The position numbers and the translations under genes were made by a program. Below the pieces are notes generated by a model. The model worked only from the letters and a program-made list of their open reading frames with translations, was not told the origin of the DNA and made no database searches. 48,583 nt of DNA from an uncultured Litoreibacter sp. (lineage in GTDB: Bacteria; Pseudomonadota; Alphaproteobacteria; Rhodobacterales; Rhodobacteraceae). Shown here piece by piece: positions 1-8,213 of the stretch. Location: assembly GCA_938030665.1 (NCBI GenBank), contig CALHHY010000055.1:1-48583 (forward strand), in the 5' to 3' direction. The stretch's first letter is position 1. Every line of letters starts with the position of its first letter.

Positions 1-930
1 TCCCCTTGTCCCGATCCCACCCCCGGTGATGCCGCGTCGGTGGACGCGATTAAGACGGTTATCACACCGCGCGCCGTGGATTTGGGCGAGATGACGGTGC
101 GCCGGGCGCTGCCCTCGACCAAGGGGCAGCTTGTGGGGCCGTTCATCTTTTTTGATCAGATGGGGCCTGCCGAATTTCTGCCTTCGCGCGGGATGGACGT
201 GCGCCCGCACCCACATATCGGGCTTGCCACGATCAGCTACCTGTACCGCGGCCGCATGCATCACCGCGACAGTCTGGGCACCGATAAATGGATCGAACCC
301 GGCGCGGTGAACTGGATGGTTGCGGGTAACGGCATTACCCATTCGGAGCGCACCGACGACGAGACGCAGCGCGAGCCAATGCCATTTTTCGGCATCCAGA
401 CCTGGGTGGCGCTGCCGGACGCGCAGGAGGACGCACCGGCCTCTTTTGAGCATGTGGGCAAGGACGCGCTGCCCTTTCTGGAGGCCGAGGGCAAACAGGT
501 GCGGCTGATCCTAGGCGATGCTTATGGCGAGCGCGCCCCGGTCGAGGTCGCCTCGGAGATGTTCTACGCCGACGCAGTGCTGCAGGCGGGTGCTGCAATC
601 CCGCTGCCCGACAATCACGAGGACCGCGGCGCCTATGTGGTGGAGGGCAGTGTTGAGGTGGCAGGCCAGACCTATGACACGGGGCAGATGATGGTCTTTC
701 GTCCGGGCGACAACCTGTCCCTGAAAGCGGGCCCAAAAGGCGCGCGGCTGATGCTGTTGGGGGGCGCAACCCTGCCGGGACCGCGCTATATCTGGTGGAA
801 TTTCGTGGCGTCGTCGCGGGATCGGATTGACGCGGCGAAGGAGGCCTGGCGGGCCGAAGACTGGGCGCATGGCCGGTTTCAACTGCCGCCCGGCGACGAC
901 CAGGAACATATCCCGCTGCCTGAGCGGTGA
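1..930 (+). CDS. Pirin family protein (5' end outside window)
   Basis: Bicupin-fold pirin-like protein; family members are iron-binding, and some act as quercetin dioxygenases or transcription cofactors. The N-terminal cupin carries the expected metal-binding pattern: HPHIGLAT, a following HHRD stretch, and GNGITHSER further on. The C-terminal half has the second cupin (YVVEGSVEVAG, FRPGDN). A GTG at 40 could start a 296-residue protein of normal family length. However, the frame stays open back to base 1 with plausible coding sequence, so I treat the gene as truncated by the window edge, with the real start a few codons upstream. It is followed by the tRNA-Asp promoter and is probably monocistronic. 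The physiological substrate cannot be told from sequence. Confidence 0.88.
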   Translation, partial: SPCPDPTPGDAASVDAIKTVITPRAVDLGEMTVRRALPSTKGQLVGPFIFFDQMGPAEFLPSRGMDVRPHPHIGLATISYLYRGRMHHRDSLGTDKWIEPGAVNWMVAGNGITHSERTDDETQREPMPFFGIQTWVALPDAQEDAPASFEHVGKDALPFLEAEGKQVRLILGDAYGERAPVEVASEMFYADAVLQAGAAIPLPDNHEDRGAYVVEGSVEVAGQTYDTGQMMVFRPGDNLSLKAGPKGARLMLLGGATLPGPRYIWWNFVASSRDRIDAAKEAWRAEDWAHGRFQLPPGDDQEHIPLPER

Positions 931-979
931 TGAAACCAGCAGGGCGCGCAAGAAAATTAAAATTCAACGCCAATCGCGC

Positions 980-1008
980 TTGACGGAGCGCAGGCGGAGC
1001 CATAATAC
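980..1008 (+). promoter_or_regulatory. Predicted sigma70-type promoter of tRNA-Asp
   Basis: A -35 element TTGACG (980-985) and a -10 element TAATAC (1003-1008) are separated by 17 nt and lie 33 nt upstream of the mature tRNA. Spacing and position fit a housekeeping promoter. This is inferred from consensus only. Confidence 0.6.
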
Positions 1009-1041
1009 AGCCGGACATTCCGGCAACGGGATGCGCAATGG

Positions 1042-1118
1042 GCGGTTGTAGCTCAGTTGGTTAGAGTACCGGCCTGTCACGCCGGGGGTCGCGGGTTCGA
1101 GCCCCGTCAACCGCGCCA
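1042..1118 (+). tRNA. tRNA-Asp (anticodon GTC)
   Basis: A 77-nt cloverleaf can be folded by eye. The acceptor stem GCGGTTG (1042-1048) pairs with CAACCGC (1108-1114), followed by discriminator G and an encoded CCA (1116-1118). The anticodon stem CCGGC (1069-1073)/GCCGG (1081-1085) closes a 7-nt loop with GTC at 1076-1078, which reads Asp codons. The TTCGA T-loop is present. A promoter lies upstream and a terminator downstream, so it is its own transcription unit. Confidence 0.97.
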
Positions 1119-1133
1119 CCATTGCCTGAAAAA

Positions 1134-1160
1134 GCCCTGAGCGATGCTCGGGGCTTTTTT
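1134..1160 (+). terminator. Rho-independent terminator after tRNA-Asp (probably bidirectional)
   Basis: A 9-bp stem GCCCTGAGC (1134-1142)/GCTCGGGGC (1146-1154) with loop GAT is followed by six T. A run of A before the stem means it could also stop minus-strand transcripts coming from the mmsB side. Confidence 0.85.
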
Positions 1161-1221
1161 CGTCTGATATTGGTGATGGCTGGACCTGACGGTGCGGCTG
1201 CGCCGCGCCTCATGTTTTGTG

Positions 1222-1284
1222 CTCTTGGGAGGTTTCACCTCCCGCCGCACGGGCAGCCCACCAGAGTATTTGTGAAGCAGTGAT
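1222..1284. repeat. Possible intergenic palindromic element downstream of mmsB
   Basis: A perfect 7-bp hairpin GGGAGGT (1227-1233)/ACCTCCC (1237-1243) is followed by a stretch ending in GAGTATTTGTG, just past the mmsB stop. This resembles gene-distal palindromic elements with a GAGTATTT core that I recall as common in Rhodobacterales intergenic DNA. Only one copy is visible here, so repeat status is inference. Confidence 0.35.
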
Positions 1285-2157
1285 TTAGGGACGCTTGCGC
1301 TGCGTGAAACGTGGAAGCATCGCAGAGAAGTCTTTGCCTGCCCCGTCTTCCTGTTCGACGAACTGTTCATAAAGCGCGGTGGCGGCCAGACCCATGGGCG
1401 TGTCGGCATCGCAGCCCTCTGCCGCCTGCTGACTGAGGCGGAGGTCCTTAAGCATGAGCTCGGCGGCAAATCCGGGCTGGTAGTCATTATCCGCGGGACT
1501 TTGCGGGCCTACGCCGGGGGCGGGACAATAGGTGTTCATCGACCAGCTATAGCCCGACGAGGTCGAGACCACGTCGAACATTTTCTGGCGATCCAGACCC
1601 AGCTTGTCGGCCAGCGCAAAGGCCTCGCAAGTGCCGATCATCGTGACGCCAAGGATCATGTTGTTGCAAATCTTGGCCGCCTGCCCATTGCCGGACGGGC
1701 CGCAATGGACGGCTTTCTGCCCCATGACGTCAAAGAGGGGTGTAAGGCTCGCGAATGCCGCGTCACGGCCGCCGACCATGAAGGTCAGCGTGCCTGCCGC
1801 AGCACCCCCGATGCCGCCAGAAACCGGCGCGTCTGCAGCATCGAGACCTGCGCGTTGTGCCTGTTCGGAGATGGCGCGGGTGCTTTCCACATCAACGGTG
1901 GAGCAATCAAGCAGGATCGCGCCCTTTGCCATGGCGGGGATCACCTGATCCGCGACTGTGCGCAGTATTTCGCCACTGGGCAGCATGGTGATCACGACCG
2001 CCGCATCTGCGGCCGCATCAGCCGCGCTGCCTGCGGCCGTGACGCCATCAGGGCAGGGGGCAGCCGTGTCAAATCCCGTGACCGCATGGCCGGCTGCGAC
2101 CAGATTGCGCGCCATTGGCCCGCCCATATTGCCCAGCCCGATAAAGCCGATTTTCAT
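1285..2157 (-). CDS. mmsB: 3-hydroxyisobutyrate dehydrogenase
   Basis: NAD-dependent oxidation of 3-hydroxyisobutyrate to methylmalonate semialdehyde in valine degradation; cytoplasmic. The 290-aa protein has an N-terminal Rossmann motif GFIGLGNMG (residues 4-12), the substrate-binding stretch DAPVSGG (109-115), and the catalytic Lys162 in GQAAKICNN, all typical of the beta-hydroxyacid dehydrogenase family. The start is placed at MKIGF because its ATG overlaps the stop of the upstream hydrolase gene by 4 nt (ATGA), which suggests translational coupling; an in-frame extension further upstream is not family-like. It is the last gene of the minus-strand operon acyl-CoA dehydrogenase - hydrolase - mmsB. 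Confidence 0.95.
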   Translation of the reverse strand: MKIGFIGLGNMGGPMARNLVAAGHAVTGFDTAAPCPDGVTAAGSAADAAADAAVVITMLPSGEILRTVADQVIPAMAKGAILLDCSTVDVESTRAISEQAQRAGLDAADAPVSGGIGGAAAGTLTFMVGGRDAAFASLTPLFDVMGQKAVHCGPSGNGQAAKICNNMILGVTMIGTCEAFALADKLGLDRQKMFDVVSTSSGYSWSMNTYCPAPGVGPQSPADNDYQPGFAAELMLKDLRLSQQAAEGCDADTPMGLAATALYEQFVEQEDGAGKDFSAMLPRFTQRKRP

Positions 2158-3197
2158 GGCATGTCCTCCCAGTTCAGTGCCGCATCTTCCAGGGGAGCGA
2201 GCATAGCGGCAACCTCCGCCGCTGCAACATCGCGCGGGGTAGCATGCGCCCATGTCGGCGCGCGGTCCCGGTCGATGATGGCCGCGCGGATGCCTTCGAT
2301 GAAATCGCCCTGCGCCATGGTGCGGTGGGTGTAGCGATACTCCAGATCAAGGGCGTCGCGTATCGTGCCGCCACCGCGCATCCGGTTGATGATCTCCACC
2401 GCGCAGGCCATGGCAAGGGGGGCATTGTGGTGAATGGGTTTGAGCGCTTTCCCGGCGAGCTCGCTGTCGCTGGCGGCGAGACGATCCGCGATCTCGCCAA
2501 TGTCAGGGTCTGCGAAAAGCGCGTCGATCTCGGGCTGTTGCGCCTGGATCTGGCTGGCAGTTGGCGCGGTCGCAGCCTTCAAAACAACTTCAGTCTGGCC
2601 GGTGTTGCACAGCGCATCTTTCGCGGCCAACCATTCTTCTTGTGGGATAAAGTGGTCGGCAAAACCTGCATAGATCGCGTCTGCGCCATCCATCCGCGCG
2701 GAGGTCACGCCCAGATAGGTGCCCAGATAGCCCGGCGCGCGGGACAGCAGGAAGGTGCCGCCCACATCAGGCACCAACCCGATGCCGCATTCGGGCATGG
2801 CGATCCTGCTCGTCTCGCCCACAATGCGGTGCGAGCCGTGGCAACCAACGCCGACGCCGCCGCCCATGGTAAAACCGTGGAGGAAGCTAACCATTGGTTT
2901 CGGGTACTCCGCCAGTTTGGCATTGAGCCGGTATTCGTCGCGCCAGAACTGCCGGCCATAGTCGAAATCGCCGCGTTTGCCGCTTGCATACATCTCCGCA
3001 ATGTCGCCGCCCGCGCAGAAGGCTTTGTCGCCCTTCGCGTCGATCAGGATCAGCCGCACCCCATCATCTGCGCGCCAGGCGTCAATCGCGGTCTCGATGT
3101 CCAGCACCATCTGGTAGGTCAGCGCGTTCAGTGCCTCGGGTCGCTGCAAGGTGATCCGGCCTGCCTGGCCTTGGACGCGGATGTCGATATCGGCCAT
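2154..3197 (-). CDS. 3-hydroxyisobutyryl-CoA hydrolase (crotonase fold)
   Basis: Releases 3-hydroxyisobutyrate from its CoA ester, the step before mmsB in valine catabolism. The 347-aa length fits the hydrolase (HIBCH) subfamily rather than ordinary 260-aa enoyl-CoA hydratases. Visible features are the oxyanion-hole loop GGGVG (112-116), catalytic Glu136 in MPECGIGL, Asp144 in PDVGG, and a C-terminal helical extension of about 90 residues. It ends in a 4-nt overlap with mmsB and begins 1 nt after the stop of the acyl-CoA dehydrogenase. Flanking isobutyryl-CoA and hydroxyisobutyrate enzymes support the specific name over a generic hydratase. Confidence 0.92.
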   Translation of the reverse strand: MADIDIRVQGQAGRITLQRPEALNALTYQMVLDIETAIDAWRADDGVRLILIDAKGDKAFCAGGDIAEMYASGKRGDFDYGRQFWRDEYRLNAKLAEYPKPMVSFLHGFTMGGGVGVGCHGSHRIVGETSRIAMPECGIGLVPDVGGTFLLSRAPGYLGTYLGVTSARMDGADAIYAGFADHFIPQEEWLAAKDALCNTGQTEVVLKAATAPTASQIQAQQPEIDALFADPDIGEIADRLAASDSELAGKALKPIHHNAPLAMACAVEIINRMRGGGTIRDALDLEYRYTHRTMAQGDFIEGIRAAIIDRDRAPTWAHATPRDVAAAEVAAMLAPLEDAALNWEDMP

Positions 3198-3198
3198 A

Positions 3199-4338
3199 TC
3201 AGGCGGCCAGCAGGTTGCGCGCGATGATCATTCGCATGATCTCATTCGTGCCTTCCAGGATTTCATGGACGCGCAGGTCGCGCACCAGCTTCTCGATCCC
3301 GTAATCCGCCAGATAGCCGTAGCCGCCATGCAGTTGCAGGCAGTCATTGACGACTTTCGATCCGGTTTCTGTCACGAATTTCTTGGCCATGGCGCAATGC
3401 TGCGCGGCATCGGGCGCGCCGGTATCCAGCTTCCAGGCGGCCTGGCGCAGCAAAACGCGGGCGGCCTGCAACGAGATCTCCATATCGGCGAGGCGGAATT
3501 GCAGGGCTTGGAACTGATCAATCGACCGGCCAAAGGCCTTGCGCTCTGACATATAGGCAAGCGTTGCGTTCAGACCTGCCTGAGCGGCGCCAAGCGAGCA
3601 GGCCGCGATGTTGAGCCGCCCGCCATTCAGGCCTTTCATGGCGTAGGTAAAGCCCTGTCCCTCTTCGCCCAACAGGTTTTCGGCAGGTACGTTGCACGCG
3701 TCCAGCTGCACCTGCCGTGTGGGCTGCGCGCGCCAGCCCATTTTGTCTTCCAGCCCCCCGAAAGACAGCCCGTCGGCCCCGTCCTCGACGATCAGGGCAG
3801 AGATGCCGCGCGGGCCATCCTCTCCGGTGCGTGACATGACGATATAGGCGTCCGAGTAGCCGCCGCCGGAGATAAACGCCTTTGTGCCGGTGAGGCTGTA
3901 GCCCTCATTGGTACGTTCTGCCCGGGTCTTCAGTGCGGCGGCGTCAGAACCTGATCCCGGCTCCGTCAGGCAGTAGGAGAAGACTGTTTCCATCGTGATT
4001 GCCTTTGGCAGGAAGCGCGATTTGACTTCTTCAGACCCGAAATTGTCGATCATCGCTGCACACATGTTGTGGATCGACAGAAACGCCGCGACGGAGGGAC
4101 AAGCCATTGATAACGCCTCAAACACCAATGTGGCGTCCAACCGCGACAGCCCGGCGCCACCGTTCTCCTCGCTGACGTAAAGCGCCCCAAAACCAAGCGC
4201 TGCGATTTGCGGCCAAAGCTCTTTCGGGATGTCACCCTGCTTCTCCCAGGCCAGTGCATGTGGCGCGATCTCGGCCTCGCCAAAGGTGCGGGCCGTGTCG
4301 AATATGAGCGTCTGCTCCTCGGAGAGAGCGAAATCCAT
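3199..4338 (-). CDS. Acyl-CoA dehydrogenase, probably isobutyryl-CoA dehydrogenase
   Basis: FAD-dependent alpha,beta-desaturation of isobutyryl-CoA to methacrylyl-CoA, passing electrons to electron-transfer flavoprotein. The 379-aa protein shows the classic signatures: CLTEPGSGSDA (FAD/substrate binding), QFQALQFRLADM, QLHGGYGYL, and the catalytic base Glu362 in ILEGTNEIMR. An ATG three codons upstream (4347) is in frame, but an AAGG motif sits 9 nt from the chosen ATG and directly abuts the other, so 4338 is preferred. Substrate is inferred from the two downstream valine-pathway genes; another branched or short-chain acyl-CoA is possible. Confidence 0.9.
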   Translation of the reverse strand: MDFALSEEQTLIFDTARTFGEAEIAPHALAWEKQGDIPKELWPQIAALGFGALYVSEENGGAGLSRLDATLVFEALSMACPSVAAFLSIHNMCAAMIDNFGSEEVKSRFLPKAITMETVFSYCLTEPGSGSDAAALKTRAERTNEGYSLTGTKAFISGGGYSDAYIVMSRTGEDGPRGISALIVEDGADGLSFGGLEDKMGWRAQPTRQVQLDACNVPAENLLGEEGQGFTYAMKGLNGGRLNIAACSLGAAQAGLNATLAYMSERKAFGRSIDQFQALQFRLADMEISLQAARVLLRQAAWKLDTGAPDAAQHCAMAKKFVTETGSKVVNDCLQLHGGYGYLADYGIEKLVRDLRVHEILEGTNEIMRMIIARNLLAA

Positions 4339-4404
4339 GTTACGCATCCTTGCCGTAATTGAACATTTGTTTAATTCTGCTTTGGATCGGGCGGCAATGC
4401 AAAC

Positions 4405-4433
4405 AAAAAGGCGGTCCGTAGAAGACCGCCTTT
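4405..4433 (-). terminator. Rho-independent terminator after L,D-transpeptidase
   Basis: A 10-bp perfect stem AAAGGCGGTC (4407-4416)/GACCGCCTTT (4424-4433) with a 7-nt loop. Read on the minus strand it is followed by TTTTTGTTT. It separates the L,D-transpeptidase gene from the valine operon, so that operon needs its own promoter in 4339-4404. Confidence 0.85.
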
Positions 4434-4456
4434 CAAAATCGCCAAAGATGCGCCGC

Positions 4457-5014
4457 CTAGATCAGGCGGACTTGTGTGCCGACCGGCGTGATCTCGAAGA
4501 GCTGGGCGATCTGCTCGTTGAACAGCCCGATGCAGCCCGATGACGACCGGCGCCCGATCTTTCGCGTGTCATGCGTGCCGTGGATCAGATAGGCCGGCCA
4601 GCCCAGATACATGGCATGCGTGCCAAGCGGGTTGTCGGGGCCGGCTTCCATGAACGCGGGCAGGGATGGGTCGCGGGCGCGCATGTTGGCCGTCGGGGTC
4701 CAGGTTGGCCCCACCCGTTTGCGCACGACCTTCGTGTAGCCGCGGCGGGTCAGCTCATCCGTTTTGGGAACGGAAGTCGGGAAGACCCGGTAATCGGAGC
4801 CGTCCGCGCTCCAGAAATGCAGGGCGCGGGAACGGGTGTCGCAGACAATCGTCGCAACGCCCAAAGTTGGAAAGTGGTCGCGCCAGTCCTGCGAAACGAA
4901 GCTGGACGCGTTGCGACGGGCCAGCCCGGACTGGTCCTGAGCGCGCAGCAGCGTCGGCGTGGCCATCGCAGCGGCCCCGGTGATCAGCAAGTTGCGGCGT
5001 GTTGTCTTGGTCAT
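4457..5014 (-). CDS. L,D-transpeptidase (YkuD domain), Tat-exported
   Basis: Periplasmic cysteine transpeptidase; the family forms 3-3 peptidoglycan crosslinks or attaches proteins to peptidoglycan. The 185-aa protein starts MTKTTRRNLL and has a hydrophobic stretch ending LLRAQ, a twin-arginine signal peptide. The YkuD catalytic block is clear: HGTHD, then GRRSSSGCIGL with nucleophile Cys in SGCIG. The ATG at 5014 has an AAAGGGAT Shine-Dalgarno about 10 nt upstream. The frame continues upstream to 5185, but that would bury the signal peptide. It is monocistronic, ending at a strong terminator. Paralogue role cannot be assigned. Confidence 0.9.
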   Translation of the reverse strand: MTKTTRRNLLITGAAAMATPTLLRAQDQSGLARRNASSFVSQDWRDHFPTLGVATIVCDTRSRALHFWSADGSDYRVFPTSVPKTDELTRRGYTKVVRKRVGPTWTPTANMRARDPSLPAFMEAGPDNPLGTHAMYLGWPAYLIHGTHDTRKIGRRSSSGCIGLFNEQIAQLFEITPVGTQVRLI

Positions 5015-5340
5015 GGTCGTAGCATCCCTTTGCACGTCTGGCGCTTTCTTATCAGAGCTTGAATCGAATTTGGAGGGGGAAGGTTCCGAATTAAAGAGCC
5101 TCACAGGAATGTGCGCCGGCGCGATGTCATTGGGGGGTAAAGGATGATTCGATTTGCCTGACAGGACGTCGACCCATAGTGGCAAAAATAGGGCAGATTT
5201 TCCAACGTCGGTTCAGCTAACCATCTAGCAGTTTGATATACTTAATTTTTAAGGATTTGGGGGAATTGCTCCGAAAGGATAGTCTAAAGAGGTTGTTAAC
5301 CTTAATTTGTAGGGACGTTATGTCTCGGTCAGGGGAGTAT
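5015..5340. other. Divergent intergenic region, AT-rich
   Basis: This 326-nt spacer lies between the L,D-transpeptidase and VPLPA-tail genes and must hold both promoters. The right half (about 5180-5320) is much richer in A+T than its surroundings and contains a GGTTGTTAACC inverted-repeat-like motif at 5291-5301. I see no convincing -35/-10 pair and no RNA structure. Confidence 0.4.
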
Positions 5341-5922
5341 ATGAATAAGTATGTTGGGGCAGGTTTTGCCCTTTTTTTGAGTGCAACTGCAGGAAATGCT
5401 GCTGTTTGTTCGATGGTGGAGACCGGGGGTATTGATCCATCCGAAGCCTGCGTCGTAGGCGAAACGTTCAACGGCATGAGCGGCAATGACAGCGCTGACG
5501 CGCTAAATGCCGACACGGTGTTCGGTCAGATTGGATGGGAGCTGGTAGCGCGTGACAATAGCGTCGGTGACGGGGCCGCACCTGACACCGGTGATGCGGC
5601 GGCATTTGGCCTTTCCGGTAGCCTGACGGATGGTACGATGACAATTTCTGACTCTGTCTTCGAGGAATACGCCAACGTCGCTGTCGTGTTGAAGGCGGGC
5701 AATGCGACTACGGGAGGATGGATCGCTTATCTGGTCGAAAGCGCCGATCTGGTATATACTTCAATTTTCCCAACTGGAAGCGATTTTCGTGATCTGAGTC
5801 ACATCAGTCTTTATGGCAGCGGCGTCAACAATAGTATGCCGTCCGTACCGCTACCCGCCGCCGGTTGGATGCTTCTCGCTGGTCTTGGTGGTCTGGTAGC
5901 TGCCAAACGCCGCAAGCGCTGA
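5341..5922 (+). CDS. Exported protein with VPLPA-type C-terminal sorting signal
   Basis: No enzymatic domain recognised. The 193-aa product begins with a signal peptide (MNKYVGAGFALFL, cleavage after GNA or NAA). It ends with the VPLPA-CTERM tripartite tail: VPLPAAGW motif, one hydrophobic segment (LLAGLGGLVAA) and a basic KRRKR end. Such tails are held to direct surface or envelope sorting by an exosortase-like system, none of which is in this window. The middle is acidic and Asp/Gly-rich, beta-like. ATG 5341 follows AGGGGAG with a short 3-nt gap; an in-frame ATG at 5320 is possible. The gene is somewhat AT-richer than its neighbours and interrupts the valine genes, which hints at insertion. 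Confidence 0.8.
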   Translation: MNKYVGAGFALFLSATAGNAAVCSMVETGGIDPSEACVVGETFNGMSGNDSADALNADTVFGQIGWELVARDNSVGDGAAPDTGDAAAFGLSGSLTDGTMTISDSVFEEYANVAVVLKAGNATTGGWIAYLVESADLVYTSIFPTGSDFRDLSHISLYGSGVNNSMPSVPLPAAGWMLLAGLGGLVAAKRRKR

Positions 5923-5950
5923 CACTCAGGCGCTTTAGTAGAAACAGTAA

Positions 5951-5979
5951 AGGGCGACCCGCTCGGGCCGCCCTTTTTC
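5951..5979 (+). terminator. Rho-independent terminator between convergent genes
   Basis: AGGGCG-A-CCC (5951-5960), loop GCTC, GGG-C-CGCCCT (5965-5974), then TTTTC. It has one internal mismatch. It terminates the VPLPA-tail gene and lies just past the end of the convergent mmsA. Confidence 0.75.
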
Positions 5980-5999
5980 TTGGCTCTTTTCCGTTGCCA

Positions 6000-7499
6000 C
6001 TATTCCATCACGGGGATCGAGAACTCCCCCCCTTCTTTTAGCCCTGACGGCCAGCGGGAGGTCACTGTCTTGGTCCGCGTGTAGAATTTGAACGCGTCTG
6101 GCCCGTGCTGGTTCAGGTCGCCAAAGACCGATTTCTTCCAGCCGCCGAAAGTGTGGTAGGCCAGCGGCACCGGGATCGGAACATTGACGCCGACCATGCC
6201 GACATTGACCCGGTTGGCAAAATCGCGCGCCGTGTCGCCATCGCGGGTGAAGATCGCGGTGCCGTTGCCATATTCGTGGTCCATCGCCATTTTCAGCGCG
6301 CTTTCATAGCTGTCCGCGCGGACGGTGGACAGGACAGGGCCGAAAATCTCCGTCTTGTAGATGTCCATGTCGGTGGTGACGTGGTCGAACAAATGCGCGC
6401 CCACGAAGAACCCATCCTCATAGCCTTGCAGGGAGAAATTGCGCCCGTCCACGGCCAGCTTAGCGCCCTGGTCGATGCCCGATTGCACCAGACGCTCGAT
6501 ATTGGCCTTGGCGGCGGCGGTGACGACGGGGCCGTAATCCACGTCATTACCTGACGTGTAGGGGCCAACTTTCAGCGCCTCCACCTTCGGGATCAGCTTG
6601 TCAAGCAGCCGGTCGGCGGTGTCATCGCCGACAGCAACGGCGACGGAGATCGCCATGCAGCGTTCCCCGGCAGCGCCGTAGCCCGCGCCGACAAGTGCGT
6701 CCGCAGCCTGGTTCATATCAGCGTCGGGCATGATGATCATGTGGTTCTTGGCGCCGCCGAAGCACTGCACCCGTTTGCCGTTGGCGCAGCCCTCAGCGTA
6801 GATATAGGCCGCAATCGGGGTCGAGCCCACGAAGCCCACGGATTGGATGACGTCGTTCTTGAGGATCGCATCGACGGCTTCTTTGTCGCCATTGACGACC
6901 TGCAGGATGCCTTTGGGCGCGCCTGCCTCCTCCATCAGTTCGGCCAGCATCAGGGGGACTGAGGGGTCACGCTCGGATGGTTTCAGGATGAAGGCATTGC
7001 CGCAGACGATGGCGGGGGCAAACATCCACATCGGGATCATGGCGGGGAAGTTGAAGGGCGTGATGCCGGCGGTCACCCCAAGCGGCTGGCGCATGGAATA
7101 CATGTCAATGCCGGGGCCAGCGGAGTCCGTGAACTCGCCCTTCAGCAGATGCGGCGCGCCGATGCAATATTCGACGACCTCAAGGCCCCGGATCACGTCG
7201 CCCTTAGCGTCGGGCAGCGTCTTGCCGTGCTCCCGGCTCAGCGCCTCGGCCAGCTTGTCCATGTCGCGGTTCAGCAGTTCGACGAATTTCATCATCACCC
7301 GCGCGCGGCGCTGCGGATTGACGGCGGCCCAGGCGGGTTGCGCGGCTTGAGCGGCGGCGACGGCCCGGGCCATCTCAGCGTCATTGGCCAGCGGCACTTT
7401 GGCCTGCACCTCGCCCGTCGCAGGGTTGTAGACATCGGCGAAGCGGCCTGATGTGCCTTTGACATGAGCGCCGTTGATGAAATGTGTGAGCTCTTGCAT
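6000..7499 (-). CDS. mmsA: CoA-acylating methylmalonate-semialdehyde dehydrogenase
   Basis: Converts methylmalonate semialdehyde plus CoA and NAD to propionyl-CoA and CO2, the last step of the valine branch; cytoplasmic. The 499-aa protein has the aldehyde-dehydrogenase fold with Asn150 (TPFNFP), catalytic Cys281 in GAAGERCMA, and GGAKNH (248-253) where most aldehyde dehydrogenases carry a catalytic Glu motif, a mark of the CoA-acylating MMSDH subgroup. The start at 7499 gives a normal-length N terminus (MQELTHFING). It is on the same strand as the other valine genes but about 1.7 kb upstream of them and separated by two unrelated genes, so it is a separate unit. Confidence 0.97.
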   Translation of the reverse strand: MQELTHFINGAHVKGTSGRFADVYNPATGEVQAKVPLANDAEMARAVAAAQAAQPAWAAVNPQRRARVMMKFVELLNRDMDKLAEALSREHGKTLPDAKGDVIRGLEVVEYCIGAPHLLKGEFTDSAGPGIDMYSMRQPLGVTAGITPFNFPAMIPMWMFAPAIVCGNAFILKPSERDPSVPLMLAELMEEAGAPKGILQVVNGDKEAVDAILKNDVIQSVGFVGSTPIAAYIYAEGCANGKRVQCFGGAKNHMIIMPDADMNQAADALVGAGYGAAGERCMAISVAVAVGDDTADRLLDKLIPKVEALKVGPYTSGNDVDYGPVVTAAAKANIERLVQSGIDQGAKLAVDGRNFSLQGYEDGFFVGAHLFDHVTTDMDIYKTEIFGPVLSTVRADSYESALKMAMDHEYGNGTAIFTRDGDTARDFANRVNVGMVGVNVPIPVPLAYHTFGGWKKSVFGDLNQHGPDAFKFYTRTKTVTSRWPSGLKEGGEFSIPVME

Positions 7500-7715
7500 G
7501 AGACCCTCCCTAAGCGTTTGCCGGCACCTTAGCGGCAGTTTTCCGGGGCTGAAAGGCGCATCTTGATTGCATCCGGCCCTGTTCGCGACGGGTGGGCATT
7601 GGCGGGTTAGCGGTGAAATTGAGGGGGCGGGAACGCCGGACTTGACGCAGAGGCACGGTGCGGCTCACACTTTCACGATTGATGGGAATTGATAGCAATA
7701 AGGGAGGGACCGCCC

Positions 7716-8150
7716 ATGCGGGTGAGCCAGATACTGAAATCGAAAGCGAGCAATGGCGTATTGACCATCGGGCCGGACCTGCCCGTCAGCGAGGCGGCGC
7801 GGCTGTTATCGGCCAAAAAGATCGGTTCGCTGGTCGTCACCAAGGACGGCACACACGCTATCGGCATCCTGTCGGAACGCGACATCGTGCGCGAGATAGG
7901 CAAGCGCGGTCCCGGCTGCCTGGAGGATATGGTAAGCGACATGATGACCCGCAACCCGGTGACCTGCACAAATGGCGACACGGCCGACGAGGTTTTGTCG
8001 CGCATGACGGCGGGGCGTTTCCGTCACATGCCGGTCGTGGAGGGCGACGAAATGGTTGGCCTGATCACCCTTGGCGACGTGGTAAAAGCGCGCCTGTCAG
8101 AACTGGCGATGGAGAAAGACGCGCTGGAGGGGATGATCATGGGGCACTGA
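7716..8150 (+). CDS. Tandem CBS-domain protein
   Basis: Small cytoplasmic protein of 144 aa consisting almost entirely of two CBS motifs (about residues 8-62 and 76-130), a module that binds adenine nucleotides and usually regulates a partner. Typical signatures are ILSERDIVREI in the first repeat and MPVVEGDEMVGLITLGDVV in the second. The start is placed at ATG 7716 with a strong AGGGAGG (7701-7707) upstream; an upstream TTG would absorb that ribosome site into the coding region. It precedes coaD by 63 nt on the same strand. The regulated partner is unknown. Confidence 0.88.
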   Translation: MRVSQILKSKASNGVLTIGPDLPVSEAARLLSAKKIGSLVVTKDGTHAIGILSERDIVREIGKRGPGCLEDMVSDMMTRNPVTCTNGDTADEVLSRMTAGRFRHMPVVEGDEMVGLITLGDVVKARLSELAMEKDALEGMIMGH

Positions 8151-8213
8151 GCCCCGGCTTGATCTTTTGGCGGTGATATAGTTGCGTGTGGCGACGCTTA
8201 AGAAAGGTTTGCC

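Noticed and set aside
335-1018. Long minus-strand frames opposite the pirin gene and elsewhere opposite GC-rich genes
   Set aside because: They are shadows of clear genes, with no signal peptide, domain or ribosome site.
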